A DNA stretch of 48,757 nt from Clostridiales bacterium (GCA_022770345.1 JALEII010000113.1:1-48757); one strand, 5' to 3'. Shown: positions 26,089 to 36,285, counted from the first letter of the stretch. Program-made: numbers and translations. The notes: generated by a model not told the origin, from the sequence alone.

Positions 26089-27508
26089 GGGTCGGTTCCG
26101 ACGCTATGGGAACACCCAGTTCCGCTATGCAATGACCTATGTGGCCATTACCCTGCTGGTGCTGTTGTTCTTGAATTTCTATACTACCCGCACCAGTCAG
26201 GAGTTGTTTTTCAACAGCAAACAGACCGCCATGATCGAGCGATGCAAGCTGGCAGCCACGGAATTCTCTACTCTGGAGGTGTTCAGCCCGGCTACCGTCT
26301 CCTCGGCGGTGGAGCAGTTGGGCTCCCTGCGGGTGAGCCGCCTGCTGGTGACGGACCAGAGCGGCATGGTGATTTACGATTCTCTGGCCGGGGATTCAGC
26401 ACTGGGCAAGACGGCACTGCTTCCGGAGATTGTCACGGCCTTGCGGGGCAACGATGTGTTTTCCGGCCAATACCGCAGCGGGGCCATGCATTCCCAGGCA
26501 GCCACGCCCATTTATTCCTACGGCTCCCTGCTGGGTGCGGTGTATATGTCGGAATTTGACGCTTCCCAGGGGGCCATCGTCCAGACGTTACAGAAAAACG
26601 TGTTCACCACTACATTGGCGCTGGAAGTGGTGCTGGTGATTTTTTCCCTGATTTTTGCATCCATTTTCTCTCATCGGCTAAAAAAAATTATGGATTCCAT
26701 GGCTACCATCCAGAAGGGTGACTATACCCATCGGGTGGAGATCGGCGGCAGCGATGAACTGGCGGTACTGGGCCGGGAATTCAACGACCTGACGGATCGG
26801 CTGCGGACCTCCGAGCAGAAGCGGCAGCAGTTCGTCTCCGACGCTTCTCACGAGTTGAAAACGCCCCTGGCATCCATCAAATTGCTGTCGGATTCTATTT
26901 TGCAGAACGAAATGGACATGGAGACTGTCCGGGAGTTCGTTTCAGACATCGGCAACGAAGCCGACCGGCTGAACCGGATGTCCCAGAAGCTGCTGACCTT
27001 GACCCGTGCGGACAACACCGAGGAGGACCCCAGAGAAATCCTGGACATAGGTCCCACCGTGGAGCGGGTGGTGCGGATGCTGGAAATGATCGCAGCGGAG
27101 AACCGCATTAGCGTGTCCTGCCAGGTGGAGGCAGACTGCCCCATTCTGATTTTAGAAGATGATTTGTACCAGATCACCTTTAATCTGGTAGAAAACGGAA
27201 TCAAATATAACAATCCTGGAGGCCTTCTGACTGTGAAAGTCTTCCGGCAGGAGGACAACGGGGTGCTGGAGGTCACGGATACCGGCGTGGGCATTTCCGA
27301 AGAAGCCGCCAAGCATGTCTTTGAGCGGTTCTACCGGGTGGACAAGGCCCGCTCCCGGAAAACCGGCGGCAGCGGCCTGGGCTTGGCCATCGTGCGGAAT
27401 CTGGTCCAGCGGAACGGCGGCGAGATCGGCGTGGAAAGTGTTCTGGGGCAGGGGTCTACTTTCCGGGTGAGTTTCCCGATTTTTGACACCGAGGAGGAGC
27501 GTCAATGA
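26063..27508 (+). CDS. Sensor histidine kinase (HAMP-HisKA-HATPase)
   Basis: FVSDASHELKTPLASIKLLSDSI, NLVENGIKYN, VTDTGVGISEEAAKHVFERFYRVDKARSRKTGGSGLGLAIV. Confidence 0.95.
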   Translation: MAITSEKNEGRFRRYGNTQFRYAMTYVAITLLVLLFLNFYTTRTSQELFFNSKQTAMIERCKLAATEFSTLEVFSPATVSSAVEQLGSLRVSRLLVTDQSGMVIYDSLAGDSALGKTALLPEIVTALRGNDVFSGQYRSGAMHSQAATPIYSYGSLLGAVYMSEFDASQGAIVQTLQKNVFTTTLALEVVLVIFSLIFASIFSHRLKKIMDSMATIQKGDYTHRVEIGGSDELAVLGREFNDLTDRLRTSEQKRQQFVSDASHELKTPLASIKLLSDSILQNEMDMETVREFVSDIGNEADRLNRMSQKLLTLTRADNTEEDPREILDIGPTVERVVRMLEMIAAENRISVSCQVEADCPILILEDDLYQITFNLVENGIKYNNPGGLLTVKVFRQEDNGVLEVTDTGVGISEEAAKHVFERFYRVDKARSRKTGGSGLGLAIVRNLVQRNGGEIGVESVLGQGSTFRVSFPIFDTEEERQ

Positions 27509-28002
27509 AGCAAATTTTAGCCGTGTTGCTGCTCCTGTGCCTGCTCCCCGGCTGCACCTACTCCGACCGGCAGGACCAGCTTCACTTCTACTACCCCACC
27601 GCTTTTGTGTCCTACGGCGACAGCCAGGGAGTCCTGGGTAGCGAAGACCGTGACCTGGGAAGCCACCGGGAGGACATGAAATACTTGGTGACCATGTACC
27701 TTTCCGGCCCGGCGGACAAGAGCCTGCGCAATGGCTTCCCGGCCAGCGTGAAGCTGGTGTCCTGCGAGATTCGCCGCCAACAGGTCTGTATTCTGCTTTC
27801 CGGGGACCTGGACAGCCTGAGCCCCTTAGAACGGACTCTGGTCTGCGCCGGATTGGCGAAAACCGTGCTGGAGGCAAGCGGTATGACCACCGTCCGCATT
27901 GCCACGGAGAAGGGCGCTCTCTCCGGGGACGGGGCCTTGATTTTTGATAACGACAGCCTTTTATTGGAGGACAACGCTTCGGAAATGCCTGAGGAGGAAT
28001 GA
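27505..28002 (+). CDS. GerMN-domain lipoprotein-like protein
   Basis: MKQILAVLLLLCLLPGCTYS lipobox; ...LVTMYLSGPADKSLRNGFPASVKLVSCEIRRQQVCILLSGDL typical of GerMN. Confidence 0.7.
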   Translation: MKQILAVLLLLCLLPGCTYSDRQDQLHFYYPTAFVSYGDSQGVLGSEDRDLGSHREDMKYLVTMYLSGPADKSLRNGFPASVKLVSCEIRRQQVCILLSGDLDSLSPLERTLVCAGLAKTVLEASGMTTVRIATEKGALSGDGALIFDNDSLLLEDNASEMPEEE

Positions 28003-28010
28003 GGAAAACC

Positions 28011-28766
28011 ATGAAACTGATCTCCTGGAACGTGAACGGCTTGCGGGCCTGTCTGGGCAAGGGCTTTACGGATGCTTTTGAAGCCTTGAATGCAGACTTT
28101 TTCTGCCTGCAAGAGACGAAATTGCAGGCAGGACAGGTAACACTGAACCTGCCCGGATACCATCAGTTTTGGAACTATGCGGAGAAAAAGGGCTACTCTG
28201 GCACGGCGATTTTTGCCAAAAAAGAACCGCTTTCCCTGCGACTGGGGCTTGGGGTCCCGGAATTGGACACGGAAGGGCGCCTTATTACCTTGGAGTATGA
28301 AAATTTCTTCCTTGTTACCTGCTACACCCCCAACGCTCAGCCGGAACTGGCCCGCATTCACCATCGACTCCGCTGGGAGGATGCTTTCCGGACGTATCTG
28401 GTGGGATTGGACAAGGAGAAACCGGTACTGATTTGCGGCGATCTGAATGTGGCTCACAATGAAATCGACCTGAAAAACCCTGCCTCCAACCGGGGAAACG
28501 CCGGCTTTTCTGACCAGGAGCGCGAGGCCTTCGGGCAACTGATTTCCGCCGGCTTTACAGATTCCTTCCGGCATTTGTACCCGGAACAGACCGGGGCGTA
28601 CAGCTGGTGGAGCTACCGGTTCCATGCCCGGGAAAAGAACGCAGGCTGGCGTATTGACTACTTCCTCGTCTCCGACCGGGTGAAGGACCAAATTCAAGAA
28701 GCCTCCATCCACCCGGAGATTTTCGGCTCGGACCATTGTCCCGTGGAATTGGATATTGACCTATAA
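28011..28766 (+). CDS. xth: Exodeoxyribonuclease III
   Basis: MKLISWNVNGLRACLGKGF, DFFCLQETKLQ, GYSGTAIF, ICGDLNVAHNEIDLKNP, GAYSWWSYRF, WRIDYFLVS, SDHCPVELDI. Confidence 0.95.
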   Translation: MKLISWNVNGLRACLGKGFTDAFEALNADFFCLQETKLQAGQVTLNLPGYHQFWNYAEKKGYSGTAIFAKKEPLSLRLGLGVPELDTEGRLITLEYENFFLVTCYTPNAQPELARIHHRLRWEDAFRTYLVGLDKEKPVLICGDLNVAHNEIDLKNPASNRGNAGFSDQEREAFGQLISAGFTDSFRHLYPEQTGAYSWWSYRFHAREKNAGWRIDYFLVSDRVKDQIQEASIHPEIFGSDHCPVELDIDL

Positions 28767-28807
28767 AGAGTGACCCGTTTCCAAATTTTGGAAACGGGTC
28801 ACTCTTT
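28765..28807. terminator. Bidirectional terminator (21-bp inverted repeat)
   Basis: AAAGAGTGACCCGTTTCCAAA/TTTGGAAACGGGTCACTCTTT between convergent xth and the ABC permease. Confidence 0.9.
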
Positions 28808-31800
28808 ATTCTACGGATTTCAGTGCTTCAGCCATATTGATGCGGTCCAGCTTGAAATACAGCACCCCGTCCACCAGTGCGGCGGCCAGGAACGTCAGCA
28901 CCACGGACAGCACATAGGATAGGGGCAGCAGCCGTGCGGTGAACCAGACCATGTCGATTTGAATTTGGCTCATGACAAAGCTCAGCAGTGCCCAGCCTCC
29001 GCCGAGACCCAGCAGAACCCCCATGCCGGTCAGCAGGAAATTCTCCTTAAAGACGTAGGCAGCGGTCTCCCGGGCGTTGAAGCCCAGAACTTTGATGGTG
29101 GCAATTTCACGGAGCCGTTCGGTGATGTTGATGTTGGTCAGGTTGTACAGCACCGTTACCGCCAGCAGCCCGGCGCAGATGACCACCACGGCGATCACCA
29201 GGTCCATGGCCTGGAGCATGGAGCGGACCTGATCGGCTACGTCCTTGTTGACCGTCACGTTTATCACGCCGCTGCGCTTGGCGATGCTGCTTGCGGTTTG
29301 GTGGGCATCCTGGCCCTCCCGCAGGGTAACGTATGCCACCTGGCTTTCCGGGACGCTGCCCCATTGGGCCGCCAGGGTCTCCGGGGACACAACGGCGTAG
29401 TTATACACGTCGTTGTCGAAAATGCCGGAAACGGTCAGCGCCAGGGCCTGCATATTCGAGGAGCGGAGGGTTACAGTGTCCCCTACCCCGATGCCCATTT
29501 TCTTGGCGATGCCAATGGACAGCAGCACCTCGCCATCCTTGGGCAGGAGGATGCTTTCGGAATCCTTGTGGAAGTCAATGGCCCGGCCCAGACCGGAGCC
29601 ACCGGCGAGCATGGTTACGTCCTTGGTCTTGCCGTCAAAGTCCAGAGCCATGCTGCTTTGATAGAGGAAGCAGACATCGGAAACGCTGTCCGCCATGGCG
29701 GTACGGAAGGCATCCTGGGCATTTTCATCCTGTCCGTCGGTGAATCGGACCTCAATGTCGTATTTCGTCACTTCTTCGTACTGGAAGGACACGATATTTT
29801 TGATGGAATCCCCCAAGCCGAATCCGGTCAGGAGCAGCGCCGTGCAGCCGCCGATGCCCACCAGCATCATCAGAAGCCGCTGGCGATAGCGGAACACGTT
29901 GCGAAGCATGACCTTGTTCAGAAAGCTGATGTTCTTCCAGAAGGGCAGGTATTCCAGCAGAATTTTCTTGCCGGAGGTTGGGGGCTTGGGCCGGATCAGC
30001 TCTGCGGGGACTTCCTCCAGAGTCCGGCGGCAGCAGTACCAGGTGACGGCCAGACTCACCAGAATGTAAATGATCGCCACGGGAATGCAAAGTCCCCAGT
30101 CTACCACCAGCGTCACGGCGCTGGTCAGGTTCAGAATGATGGAATAGGCGTTCCAGAGGATGATTGGGAACAGCACACAGCCCAGGGCAATGCCCAGGGT
30201 GCAGCCCAGCAGCGCCGCCGAGCCGGAGTAAAGCAGATATTTGCGGATAATTTCCCGGTTGGTGTAGCCCAGGGCTTTCATGGTGCCGATCTGGGTCCGT
30301 TCTTCCTCTACCATTCGGGTCATGGTGGTAATGCACACCAGGGCAGCTACCAGCAGGAAGAACACCGGGAACACCCGGGACACGCCCTGCACGATGTCCG
30401 AGTTGCTGTCCAGAGACAGATAACCCACGTTGGTATTCCGGGTCAACACATAGACTTCCGGGGCGGTCATGGAGTCGATGGTCTCCCGGGCATCATCCAG
30501 CTGAGATTTGGCATCGTCCAGCTTTGCCTTGGCTTCCGCCAGCTGGCGTTCGCTTTCTGCCTTGCCGTCTTCATATTCCTGCTTCTTTTTATCCAGGGTA
30601 GTCCGGGCCTCCTGCAGGGCCTGCTCCCCTTCCGTCAGGGTTTTGCTTTCCTTGTCGATGGTGGCCTTGCCACTGTCCAACTGGGCCTGACCGGCTTCCA
30701 GCTGGGCCTCTGCAGCGGCAAACTGGGCTTCCATTTCCGCCTTCTGGCCGTCCAGTTCCGCAAATCCGGCGTCGATCTGGTCCATAGCATCGGAAAGCTG
30801 GCTTTGAGCCGCTTCCAGTTCGGCTTTTTGAGCCTCCACCTGGACCTTTTGTTCCTTCAATTCTTCCAGTTGGGCGGAATAGGTCTCCTGCTGGGCTTTC
30901 AGCTCATCCAGCTTGGCCTGATATTCCGTCTGTTTGGCTTTCAAATCATCCAGCTTCTGCTGCAACGATGCGATGGTGTCGGCGCTGACGCCGCTCTCGA
31001 CCGCCTGGTCCAGCGCTGCCTGAGCGGCCTGGACACTGGTGTCCATGACCTTCATCAATGTATCCAGCACCTGAATGCTCACGTCCAGTTGCTGCAGACC
31101 CGTTTCCAGCTGGCTGATGCCGGAATTCAGCTGGGCCAGCCCGGCATTCACCTGCACCAGCCCGGATTCTACCTGCCGCTGATTCTGGGAAACGGTCTTG
31201 TAATTGTCATAAAGGGTCTTGGTGGCCTCGGTGATTTGGGCATAAGCTTCCGCTTTGGCTTCGGCCAGGGCCTGCCGGGACTGGCTCAGGGTAACGGTAC
31301 TGTCCAGCAGGGTGTCCTGCCCCTGACTCAAGGCTTCCTTGCCGGATTCCAAAGCCACTTCGTTGGCTTCCAGGGTAGCCTCCGCCTGGTCCAGCTGGGC
31401 CTTGGCCTCCGCCAGCTGGGCTTCCGCCTCTTTTTTGCCGTCATTATAATCCTGCAGGCCCTGCTCATACGCTGCAAGGCTGTCCTGGTACTGCTGCTCG
31501 GCGTTGTTTTGGACATTTTCATACCGGGCCTGGGCAATGGGGGCCAGCAGCGGCTTCAGAATCTCCGCTTCAGCATCCATCGCATCGTCAAAGGCTTCCG
31601 TGTAGACAGCGTAGTCGCCGGGAATGGTCACATGGATTTCCATGTAGTAGTCCAGATCGAAGCTCTCTCTGGGCAGGTACACATAAGAGGACACCGAGCC
31701 ATTGCCGATGGTCGTGGTCCCTCGGTTCATGTCCATGTAAAGGGGCGTGCTGACGTAGCCTACCACCGTAAATGTCTTGTACTTCAGCGCGGATAGAGTA

Positions 31801-32276
31801 TCTTCGCTGTTCTCTTCCAACACGGTGATGGTGGCCCCGATGGCGGCCTTGCCGGAATGATGGCCGTCCAGCAGGCACTCGTCGGGATTTTCCGGCATCC
31901 GCCCCCCCTGCAGCAACACCCTGTCCAGCTTTTCCGGCAGGGCGTAAAATTTATAGACCCCCTCTGTATCCCGGTCCGACCGGCGGGCCAGGGCGTCCAG
32001 GGTCCACACCCCTTCTGCCTCCGCGACCCCTTCCAGGGCGGCGATCTTCTCCACATCGGATAAGTCCCAGCCGTAGGTACTGAGGAGCTGCAGATCGAAC
32101 ATATTTTGCTCGTCCATGTACTTCTGTCCCGTAGCCACCATGTCGGTCTTGGTGGTCCGCAGGCCCACGAACATGGAGGCTCCCAGGGCGATAATAACGA
32201 TGATGGCGATGTACCGGCCCAGGGAACGGCGAACGGAGGACAGAAGATTCTTATTCTGAATATTTCCTCGTTTCAT
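28806..32276 (-). CDS. ABC transporter permease, FtsX/MacB-type, with long extracytoplasmic coiled coil
   Basis: 1156 aa; N-terminal TM (YIAIIVIIALGASMFVGL), heptad-rich Gln/Ala/Glu region (~30.5-31.5 kb), FtsX-type TM blocks near the middle and the C-terminus. Confidence 0.88.
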   Translation of the reverse strand: MKRGNIQNKNLLSSVRRSLGRYIAIIVIIALGASMFVGLRTTKTDMVATGQKYMDEQNMFDLQLLSTYGWDLSDVEKIAALEGVAEAEGVWTLDALARRSDRDTEGVYKFYALPEKLDRVLLQGGRMPENPDECLLDGHHSGKAAIGATITVLEENSEDTLSALKYKTFTVVGYVSTPLYMDMNRGTTTIGNGSVSSYVYLPRESFDLDYYMEIHVTIPGDYAVYTEAFDDAMDAEAEILKPLLAPIAQARYENVQNNAEQQYQDSLAAYEQGLQDYNDGKKEAEAQLAEAKAQLDQAEATLEANEVALESGKEALSQGQDTLLDSTVTLSQSRQALAEAKAEAYAQITEATKTLYDNYKTVSQNQRQVESGLVQVNAGLAQLNSGISQLETGLQQLDVSIQVLDTLMKVMDTSVQAAQAALDQAVESGVSADTIASLQQKLDDLKAKQTEYQAKLDELKAQQETYSAQLEELKEQKVQVEAQKAELEAAQSQLSDAMDQIDAGFAELDGQKAEMEAQFAAAEAQLEAGQAQLDSGKATIDKESKTLTEGEQALQEARTTLDKKKQEYEDGKAESERQLAEAKAKLDDAKSQLDDARETIDSMTAPEVYVLTRNTNVGYLSLDSNSDIVQGVSRVFPVFFLLVAALVCITTMTRMVEEERTQIGTMKALGYTNREIIRKYLLYSGSAALLGCTLGIALGCVLFPIILWNAYSIILNLTSAVTLVVDWGLCIPVAIIYILVSLAVTWYCCRRTLEEVPAELIRPKPPTSGKKILLEYLPFWKNISFLNKVMLRNVFRYRQRLLMMLVGIGGCTALLLTGFGLGDSIKNIVSFQYEEVTKYDIEVRFTDGQDENAQDAFRTAMADSVSDVCFLYQSSMALDFDGKTKDVTMLAGGSGLGRAIDFHKDSESILLPKDGEVLLSIGIAKKMGIGVGDTVTLRSSNMQALALTVSGIFDNDVYNYAVVSPETLAAQWGSVPESQVAYVTLREGQDAHQTASSIAKRSGVINVTVNKDVADQVRSMLQAMDLVIAVVVICAGLLAVTVLYNLTNINITERLREIATIKVLGFNARETAAYVFKENFLLTGMGVLLGLGGGWALLSFVMSQIQIDMVWFTARLLPLSYVLSVVLTFLAAALVDGVLYFKLDRINMAEALKSVE

Positions 32277-32279
32277 AAA

Positions 32280-32981
32280 TCACCACTCGATGTCTGCAAT
32301 GTTCTGGGGATGGTCGTTGACGGTCTCGGAAACCACCGTGCCGTTTTTTACCCGGATGACCCGGTCCGCCATGGCGGTCAGGGCGCTGTTGTGTGTAATG
32401 ATGATGACGGTCATGCCTGTGGACCGGCCCGTGTCCTGCAACAGCTTCAGAATGGCCTTGCCGGTTTGGTAATCCAGTGCGCCGGTAGGTTCGTCGCAGA
32501 GAAGCAGCTTCGGATTTTTTGCCAAAGCCCGTGCAATGGCCACCCGCTGCTGCTCGCCGCCGGAAAGCTGGCTGGGAAAATTCTTCATGCGGTTGCCCAG
32601 ACCCACTTCCTCCAGGACCGTGGCCGCATCCAGGGGATTTTTGCAAATTTGGTTCGCCAGTTCCACATTTTCCAGAGCGGTCAGATTTCCTACCAGATTG
32701 TAAAATTGGAACACGAAGCCCACGTCCTGCCGCCGGTACTGAGTCAACTCCCGACGGTTCATGCCGGAGATCTCTTTCCCGTCCAGCAGGACCTTGCCGG
32801 TAGTCAGGGTATCCATGCCGCCCAGTATATTCAAAAGGGTGGTCTTGCCTGCACCGGAGGGGCCGACGATGACCACCAGCTCCCCTTTTTCCACGGTGAA
32901 GCTGGCATCATGCAGGGCCGAAATGGCCAACTCCCCCATCTGATAGGTTTTTCCCACGTTCCGAAATTCCACGAATGCCAT
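32280..32981 (-). CDS. ABC transporter ATP-binding protein (MacB/LolD-like)
   Basis: [64 protein letters not shown] start preceded by AAGGAGG. The ORF-track extension to 33383 is not coding. Confidence 0.95.
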   Translation of the reverse strand: MAFVEFRNVGKTYQMGELAISALHDASFTVEKGELVVIVGPSGAGKTTLLNILGGMDTLTTGKVLLDGKEISGMNRRELTQYRRQDVGFVFQFYNLVGNLTALENVELANQICKNPLDAATVLEEVGLGNRMKNFPSQLSGGEQQRVAIARALAKNPKLLLCDEPTGALDYQTGKAILKLLQDTGRSTGMTVIIITHNSALTAMADRVIRVKNGTVVSETVNDHPQNIADIEW

Positions 32982-33054
32982 TTTCGCACCTCCTTTTTTC
33001 CTATTATAGCATAGCAATGCCGGGTTTGTCCAAACGATTTGTGAACATATCAAG

Positions 33055-33083
33055 AAAACCGGCCCCGAAGGACCGGTTTTTTT
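33055..33083 (-). terminator. Terminator hairpin after gtrA-like gene
   Basis: AAAACCGG...CCGGTTTT; U-tract on both strands. Confidence 0.75.
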
Positions 33084-33483
33084 ACTTTTTCCGAAAGACG
33101 AGCAACTTACTGGCCACGTAATTGATGATGACCACGAACACGCTGACGGCCAACTTGACGATGTTGCCGTTCCAGCCAAGAATATCCACCAGCAACCAAA
33201 CGAGGCCCGTTTCCATTGCTCCGGACCCCAGCCGGCAGCCCACGAATTTTGCCGCTTCCGGCAGGACGACTTTGGCCGACCAGTCGTGGCTCCGGAACAC
33301 GAAGGGCTTGTTGGTGAAAAAGGCGAAGATAACGGCTCCGACCCAGGCGATGGCGTTGCTCCATCCGCCAGACAGGTGGGCAAAATTATAAAGGGGCAGA
33401 TAAATGGCGTAATTGACCAGTGTGGTCAGAACGCCGAACACCAGATAGCTGACAATATCCCGCTTTTCCCGCAGAAAAGTCAT
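33082..33483 (-). CDS. GtrA family membrane protein
   Basis: VSYLVFGVLTTLVNYAIYLPLYN...FAFFTNKPFVFRSHD...INYVASKLLVFRKK; start uncertain (ATG 33483 or an upstream TTG). Confidence 0.85.
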   Translation of the reverse strand: MTFLREKRDIVSYLVFGVLTTLVNYAIYLPLYNFAHLSGGWSNAIAWVGAVIFAFFTNKPFVFRSHDWSAKVVLPEAAKFVGCRLGSGAMETGLVWLLVDILGWNGNIVKLAVSVFVVIINYVASKLLVFRKK

Positions 33484-33668
33484 AATTTTATTCCACAAAT
33501 GACATGGCCTCCTTCTTGGCTTGATTATAACACAGCTTTTTCCTGTTGACAACCCCAAGGACGTGAATAAGCCATATCAAATGGCGCATACTGAATGCAA
33601 AACGGGTATTGTGTTTTTGACCGGTTTCCGGTAAAATATAGGTACAAGACAACGAAGGAGCGAGAACC

Positions 33669-34703
33669 ATGAAAGTTGCATTTTTTGACGCAAAGCCTTA
33701 TGATAAGCCCGGGTTCGACCATTATGCCCAGGAGGCAGGCATCGAGATCAAGTATTTCGAGACCCACCTGAACGAGGACACCGTGTCCCTGGCCGCCGGG
33801 TATGACTGCGTTTGCGTGTTCGTGAATGATACCGTCAACGCCGCCGTGGCCGAGAGCCTCTATCAGGGCGGCACCCGAATGATCGCCCTGCGGTGTGCAG
33901 GCTTCAACAATGTGGACACCCGTGCCTGCTTCGGCAAAATCCATGTGTTCCGTGTCCCGGTTTACTCCCCTTACGCCGTGGCCGAGCACGCCATGGCTCT
34001 GCTGCTGACCATTAACCGGAAAATTCACAAGGCCTACAACCGGACCCGGGAATTCAATTTCAGCCTGGCGGGTCTGACGGGCTTCGACCTTCACGGCAAG
34101 ACCGTGGGCGTCATCGGCACCGGCAAGATCGGCCGCATTTTTGCAGACATCTGCAAGGGCTTCGGCATGAACGTGCTGGCCTACGATAAATTCCACAACC
34201 CGGATGCGGGGTTGAACTATGTGGACCTGCCGGAATTGTTCGCCAAGGCGGATGTCATCTCCCTCCACTGCCCGCTCACCGAGGAGACCCACCACATGAT
34301 CGACGATGCCGCCGTGGAGCAGATGAAGAAGGGTGTGGTCATCGTGAACACCTCCCGGGGCGGCCTTATTGATACGGAATCCCTTATCAACGGCATCAAA
34401 GTGGGCATCGTGGGCGCCGCCTGCCTGGATGTGTATGAGGAGGAGGGCGACCTTTTCTATGAGGATTTCTCCGGCAGCGTCATTCAGGACGACAAGCTGG
34501 TGCGGCTCATTGCCATGCCCAATGTCATCGTCACCTCGCACCAGGCGTTCCTGACCAAGGAGGCTCTGGACAACATCGCCCACACCACCGTGGATAATAT
34601 GGTGAAGTTTGAAAAGGGCATCGAAAGCCCGGAAACCGAGGTCTGTTACCACTGCGGCCGTCAGACCGACTGCCGGAAGGAACGGCACAAGAAGTGCTTC
34701 TAA
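33669..34703 (+). CDS. D-lactate dehydrogenase / D-2-hydroxyacid dehydrogenase
   Basis: MKVAFFDAKPYDKPGFD, GKTVGVIGTGKIGRIFADICKGFGMNVLAYD, VDLPELFAKADVISLHCPLTEETHHMID, VNTSRGGLIDT. Confidence 0.92.
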   Translation: MKVAFFDAKPYDKPGFDHYAQEAGIEIKYFETHLNEDTVSLAAGYDCVCVFVNDTVNAAVAESLYQGGTRMIALRCAGFNNVDTRACFGKIHVFRVPVYSPYAVAEHAMALLLTINRKIHKAYNRTREFNFSLAGLTGFDLHGKTVGVIGTGKIGRIFADICKGFGMNVLAYDKFHNPDAGLNYVDLPELFAKADVISLHCPLTEETHHMIDDAAVEQMKKGVVIVNTSRGGLIDTESLINGIKVGIVGAACLDVYEEEGDLFYEDFSGSVIQDDKLVRLIAMPNVIVTSHQAFLTKEALDNIAHTTVDNMVKFEKGIESPETEVCYHCGRQTDCRKERHKKCF

Positions 34704-34711
34704 GAAGAATA

Positions 34712-34745
34712 CCGCCGGAGATGTAAGCCATCTCCGGCGGAAAAT
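34712..34745. terminator. Bidirectional terminator between convergent genes
   Basis: CCGCCGGAGATG-taagc-CATCTCCGGCGG + AAAATTTT. Confidence 0.85.
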
Positions 34746-34746
34746 T

Positions 34747-36033
34747 TTAATTTCTCAGCAGTTTTTCCACAGCCGCCAGCTTGATACAGGTGCAGAAAAT
34801 GTCCATAGCTTTCTGCAATTCCGCTACCGTTGGGTAGCTGGGGGCAATGCGGATGTTGCTGTCCTCCGGGTCCACCCCGTAGGGGAATGCGGCGCCGGCA
34901 CCGGTCATGGTAACGCCGGCCTCGGCGCAGAGCTTCAAGGCCCGCTTGGCGGTTCCCGGCATGGTAAAGAAGCTGACAAAATAGCCGCCTTTCGGCTCCA
35001 CCCATCGGGCAAAGCCGCAGGGAGCAACCTCACGGTTCAATGTGTCAAAGACCACATGGAACTTGGGCCGGAGAATGGCGGCGTGCAGCTTCATGATCTC
35101 CAGGGTGTGGGTCTTGTCCTTGAGGAAGCGCACATGGCGCAACTGGTTGATTTTGTCGTAGGAGATCATTTGAACGCCCATCAGCTTGGTGAAGTAGGCA
35201 ATGTTGGCCTCGGAGGCCGCCAGCACGGAGAAGCCCGCCCCGGCGAAGGTGATTTTAGAGGTGGAAGCAAATTCCATGACCATATCCGGATGACCCGCCT
35301 GGGCACACAGGGAAAGAATGTCCGGGAAGGGCCGGTAGTCGCCATCGAACTCGTGGAGGCCGTAGGCGTTGTCCCACATGATGACGAAATCCGGGGCAGT
35401 GGGGTTCAGATTTGCAAAACGGCGGATGGTCTCGTCGGAATAGACGATGCCGTCGGGATTGGAATATTTCGGCACGCACCAGATGCCCTTTACGCTCTTG
35501 TCCTGCACATATTTTTCCACCAGGTCCATGTCCGGGCCATCGTAGGTCATGGGGATTGGAATGAGCTCTGCACCCATGAACTCCGTGATGCGGAAGTGCC
35601 GGTCATAGCCGGGGCTGGGGCAGAGAAATTTCACCTGCTCCTCCTTGCACCAGGGCCGCTCGCTGTGGAGCAGGCCGTGGGTGTAGGCACGGGTGATGAC
35701 ATCGGACATCAGCGTCAGACTGGAAGGGCCGCCGATGAAGGTCTGCTCCGGTTTGCAGCCTAACACGTCCGCCCAGTAGGCCCGTGCACTAGGGATACCG
35801 GCCAACTCACCGTAATTCCGGCAGTCCAGGCTACCGTCCATGCATTCCTCCGGGGTGGTCACGGCAGTCAGAATTCCGCTGACCAGGTCCAATTGCTCCG
35901 AGGAGGGCTTACCTCGGGCCATATTCAAATGCAGTCCCAACTGCTTTTGTTCATCAAAGGCTCTGAGAAGCGCTTCGTGCTCCTGTTCCAGTTCTTCTCT
36001 GGATTTGCAGGAATAGGGGGTCATATCCATCAT
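34747..36033 (-). CDS. Aminotransferase class I/II (aspartate aminotransferase class Ic-like)
   Basis: LHLNMARGKPSSEQLDL, NYGELAGIPSAR, CPSPGYDRHF, WDNAYGLHEF, FASTSKITFAGAGFSVLAAS. Confidence 0.9.
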   Translation of the reverse strand: MMDMTPYSCKSREELEQEHEALLRAFDEQKQLGLHLNMARGKPSSEQLDLVSGILTAVTTPEECMDGSLDCRNYGELAGIPSARAYWADVLGCKPEQTFIGGPSSLTLMSDVITRAYTHGLLHSERPWCKEEQVKFLCPSPGYDRHFRITEFMGAELIPIPMTYDGPDMDLVEKYVQDKSVKGIWCVPKYSNPDGIVYSDETIRRFANLNPTAPDFVIMWDNAYGLHEFDGDYRPFPDILSLCAQAGHPDMVMEFASTSKITFAGAGFSVLAASEANIAYFTKLMGVQMISYDKINQLRHVRFLKDKTHTLEIMKLHAAILRPKFHVVFDTLNREVAPCGFARWVEPKGGYFVSFFTMPGTAKRALKLCAEAGVTMTGAGAAFPYGVDPEDSNIRIAPSYPTVAELQKAMDIFCTCIKLAAVEKLLRN

Positions 36034-36065
36034 CCTTCCGCTGAAAATGCTTTGTTGACCGGGAC

Positions 36066-36094
36066 ATTATACGTCCTTCTCTTAAAAAATGCAA
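36066..36094 (-). promoter_or_regulatory. Promoter for the aminotransferase
   Basis: Minus strand TTGCAT - TTTTTAAGAGAAGGACG (17) - TATAAT. Confidence 0.7.
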
Positions 36095-36155
36095 TATGCA
36101 ACATGCCAAAAATTCATATTTTACGCTGTGCGGATTTGGATTCGTAACAATCCAC

Positions 36156-36186
36156 AAAAGAGGTGGGAAACCCCACCTCTTTTTTT
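36156..36186 (+). terminator. Terminator-like hairpin in the intergenic region upstream of glnN
   Basis: AAAAGAGGTGGG-aaac-CCCACCTCTTTT + TTT. Confidence 0.7.
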
Positions 36187-36285
36187 ACACTGGGACTTCT
36201 TGCTTTTTCAACGATTTTCACATAGAATTCAACTGCAATACTCTCTTACCTGCTGAAATTTTTTTAGAAAGGGAACGGAAACGGA

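Noticed and set aside
28959-31796. 945-aa plus-strand ORF antisense to the ABC permease
   Set aside because: Low-complexity His/Gln/Gly/Leu translation with no family signature; arises from codon bias and repetitive coiled-coil codons on the opposite strand, where a clear permease is encoded.
32982-33383. N-terminal extension of the ABC ATPase ORF
   Set aside because: Overlaps the GtrA-like gene in another frame plus a terminator; the [13 protein letters not shown] start has its own RBS.
33600-33668. Rex (TTGTGnnnnnnnnCACAA-like) operator upstream of D-lactate dehydrogenase
   Set aside because: Only a TTGTG half is present (within a probable -35); no matching CACAA half-site at the right spacing.
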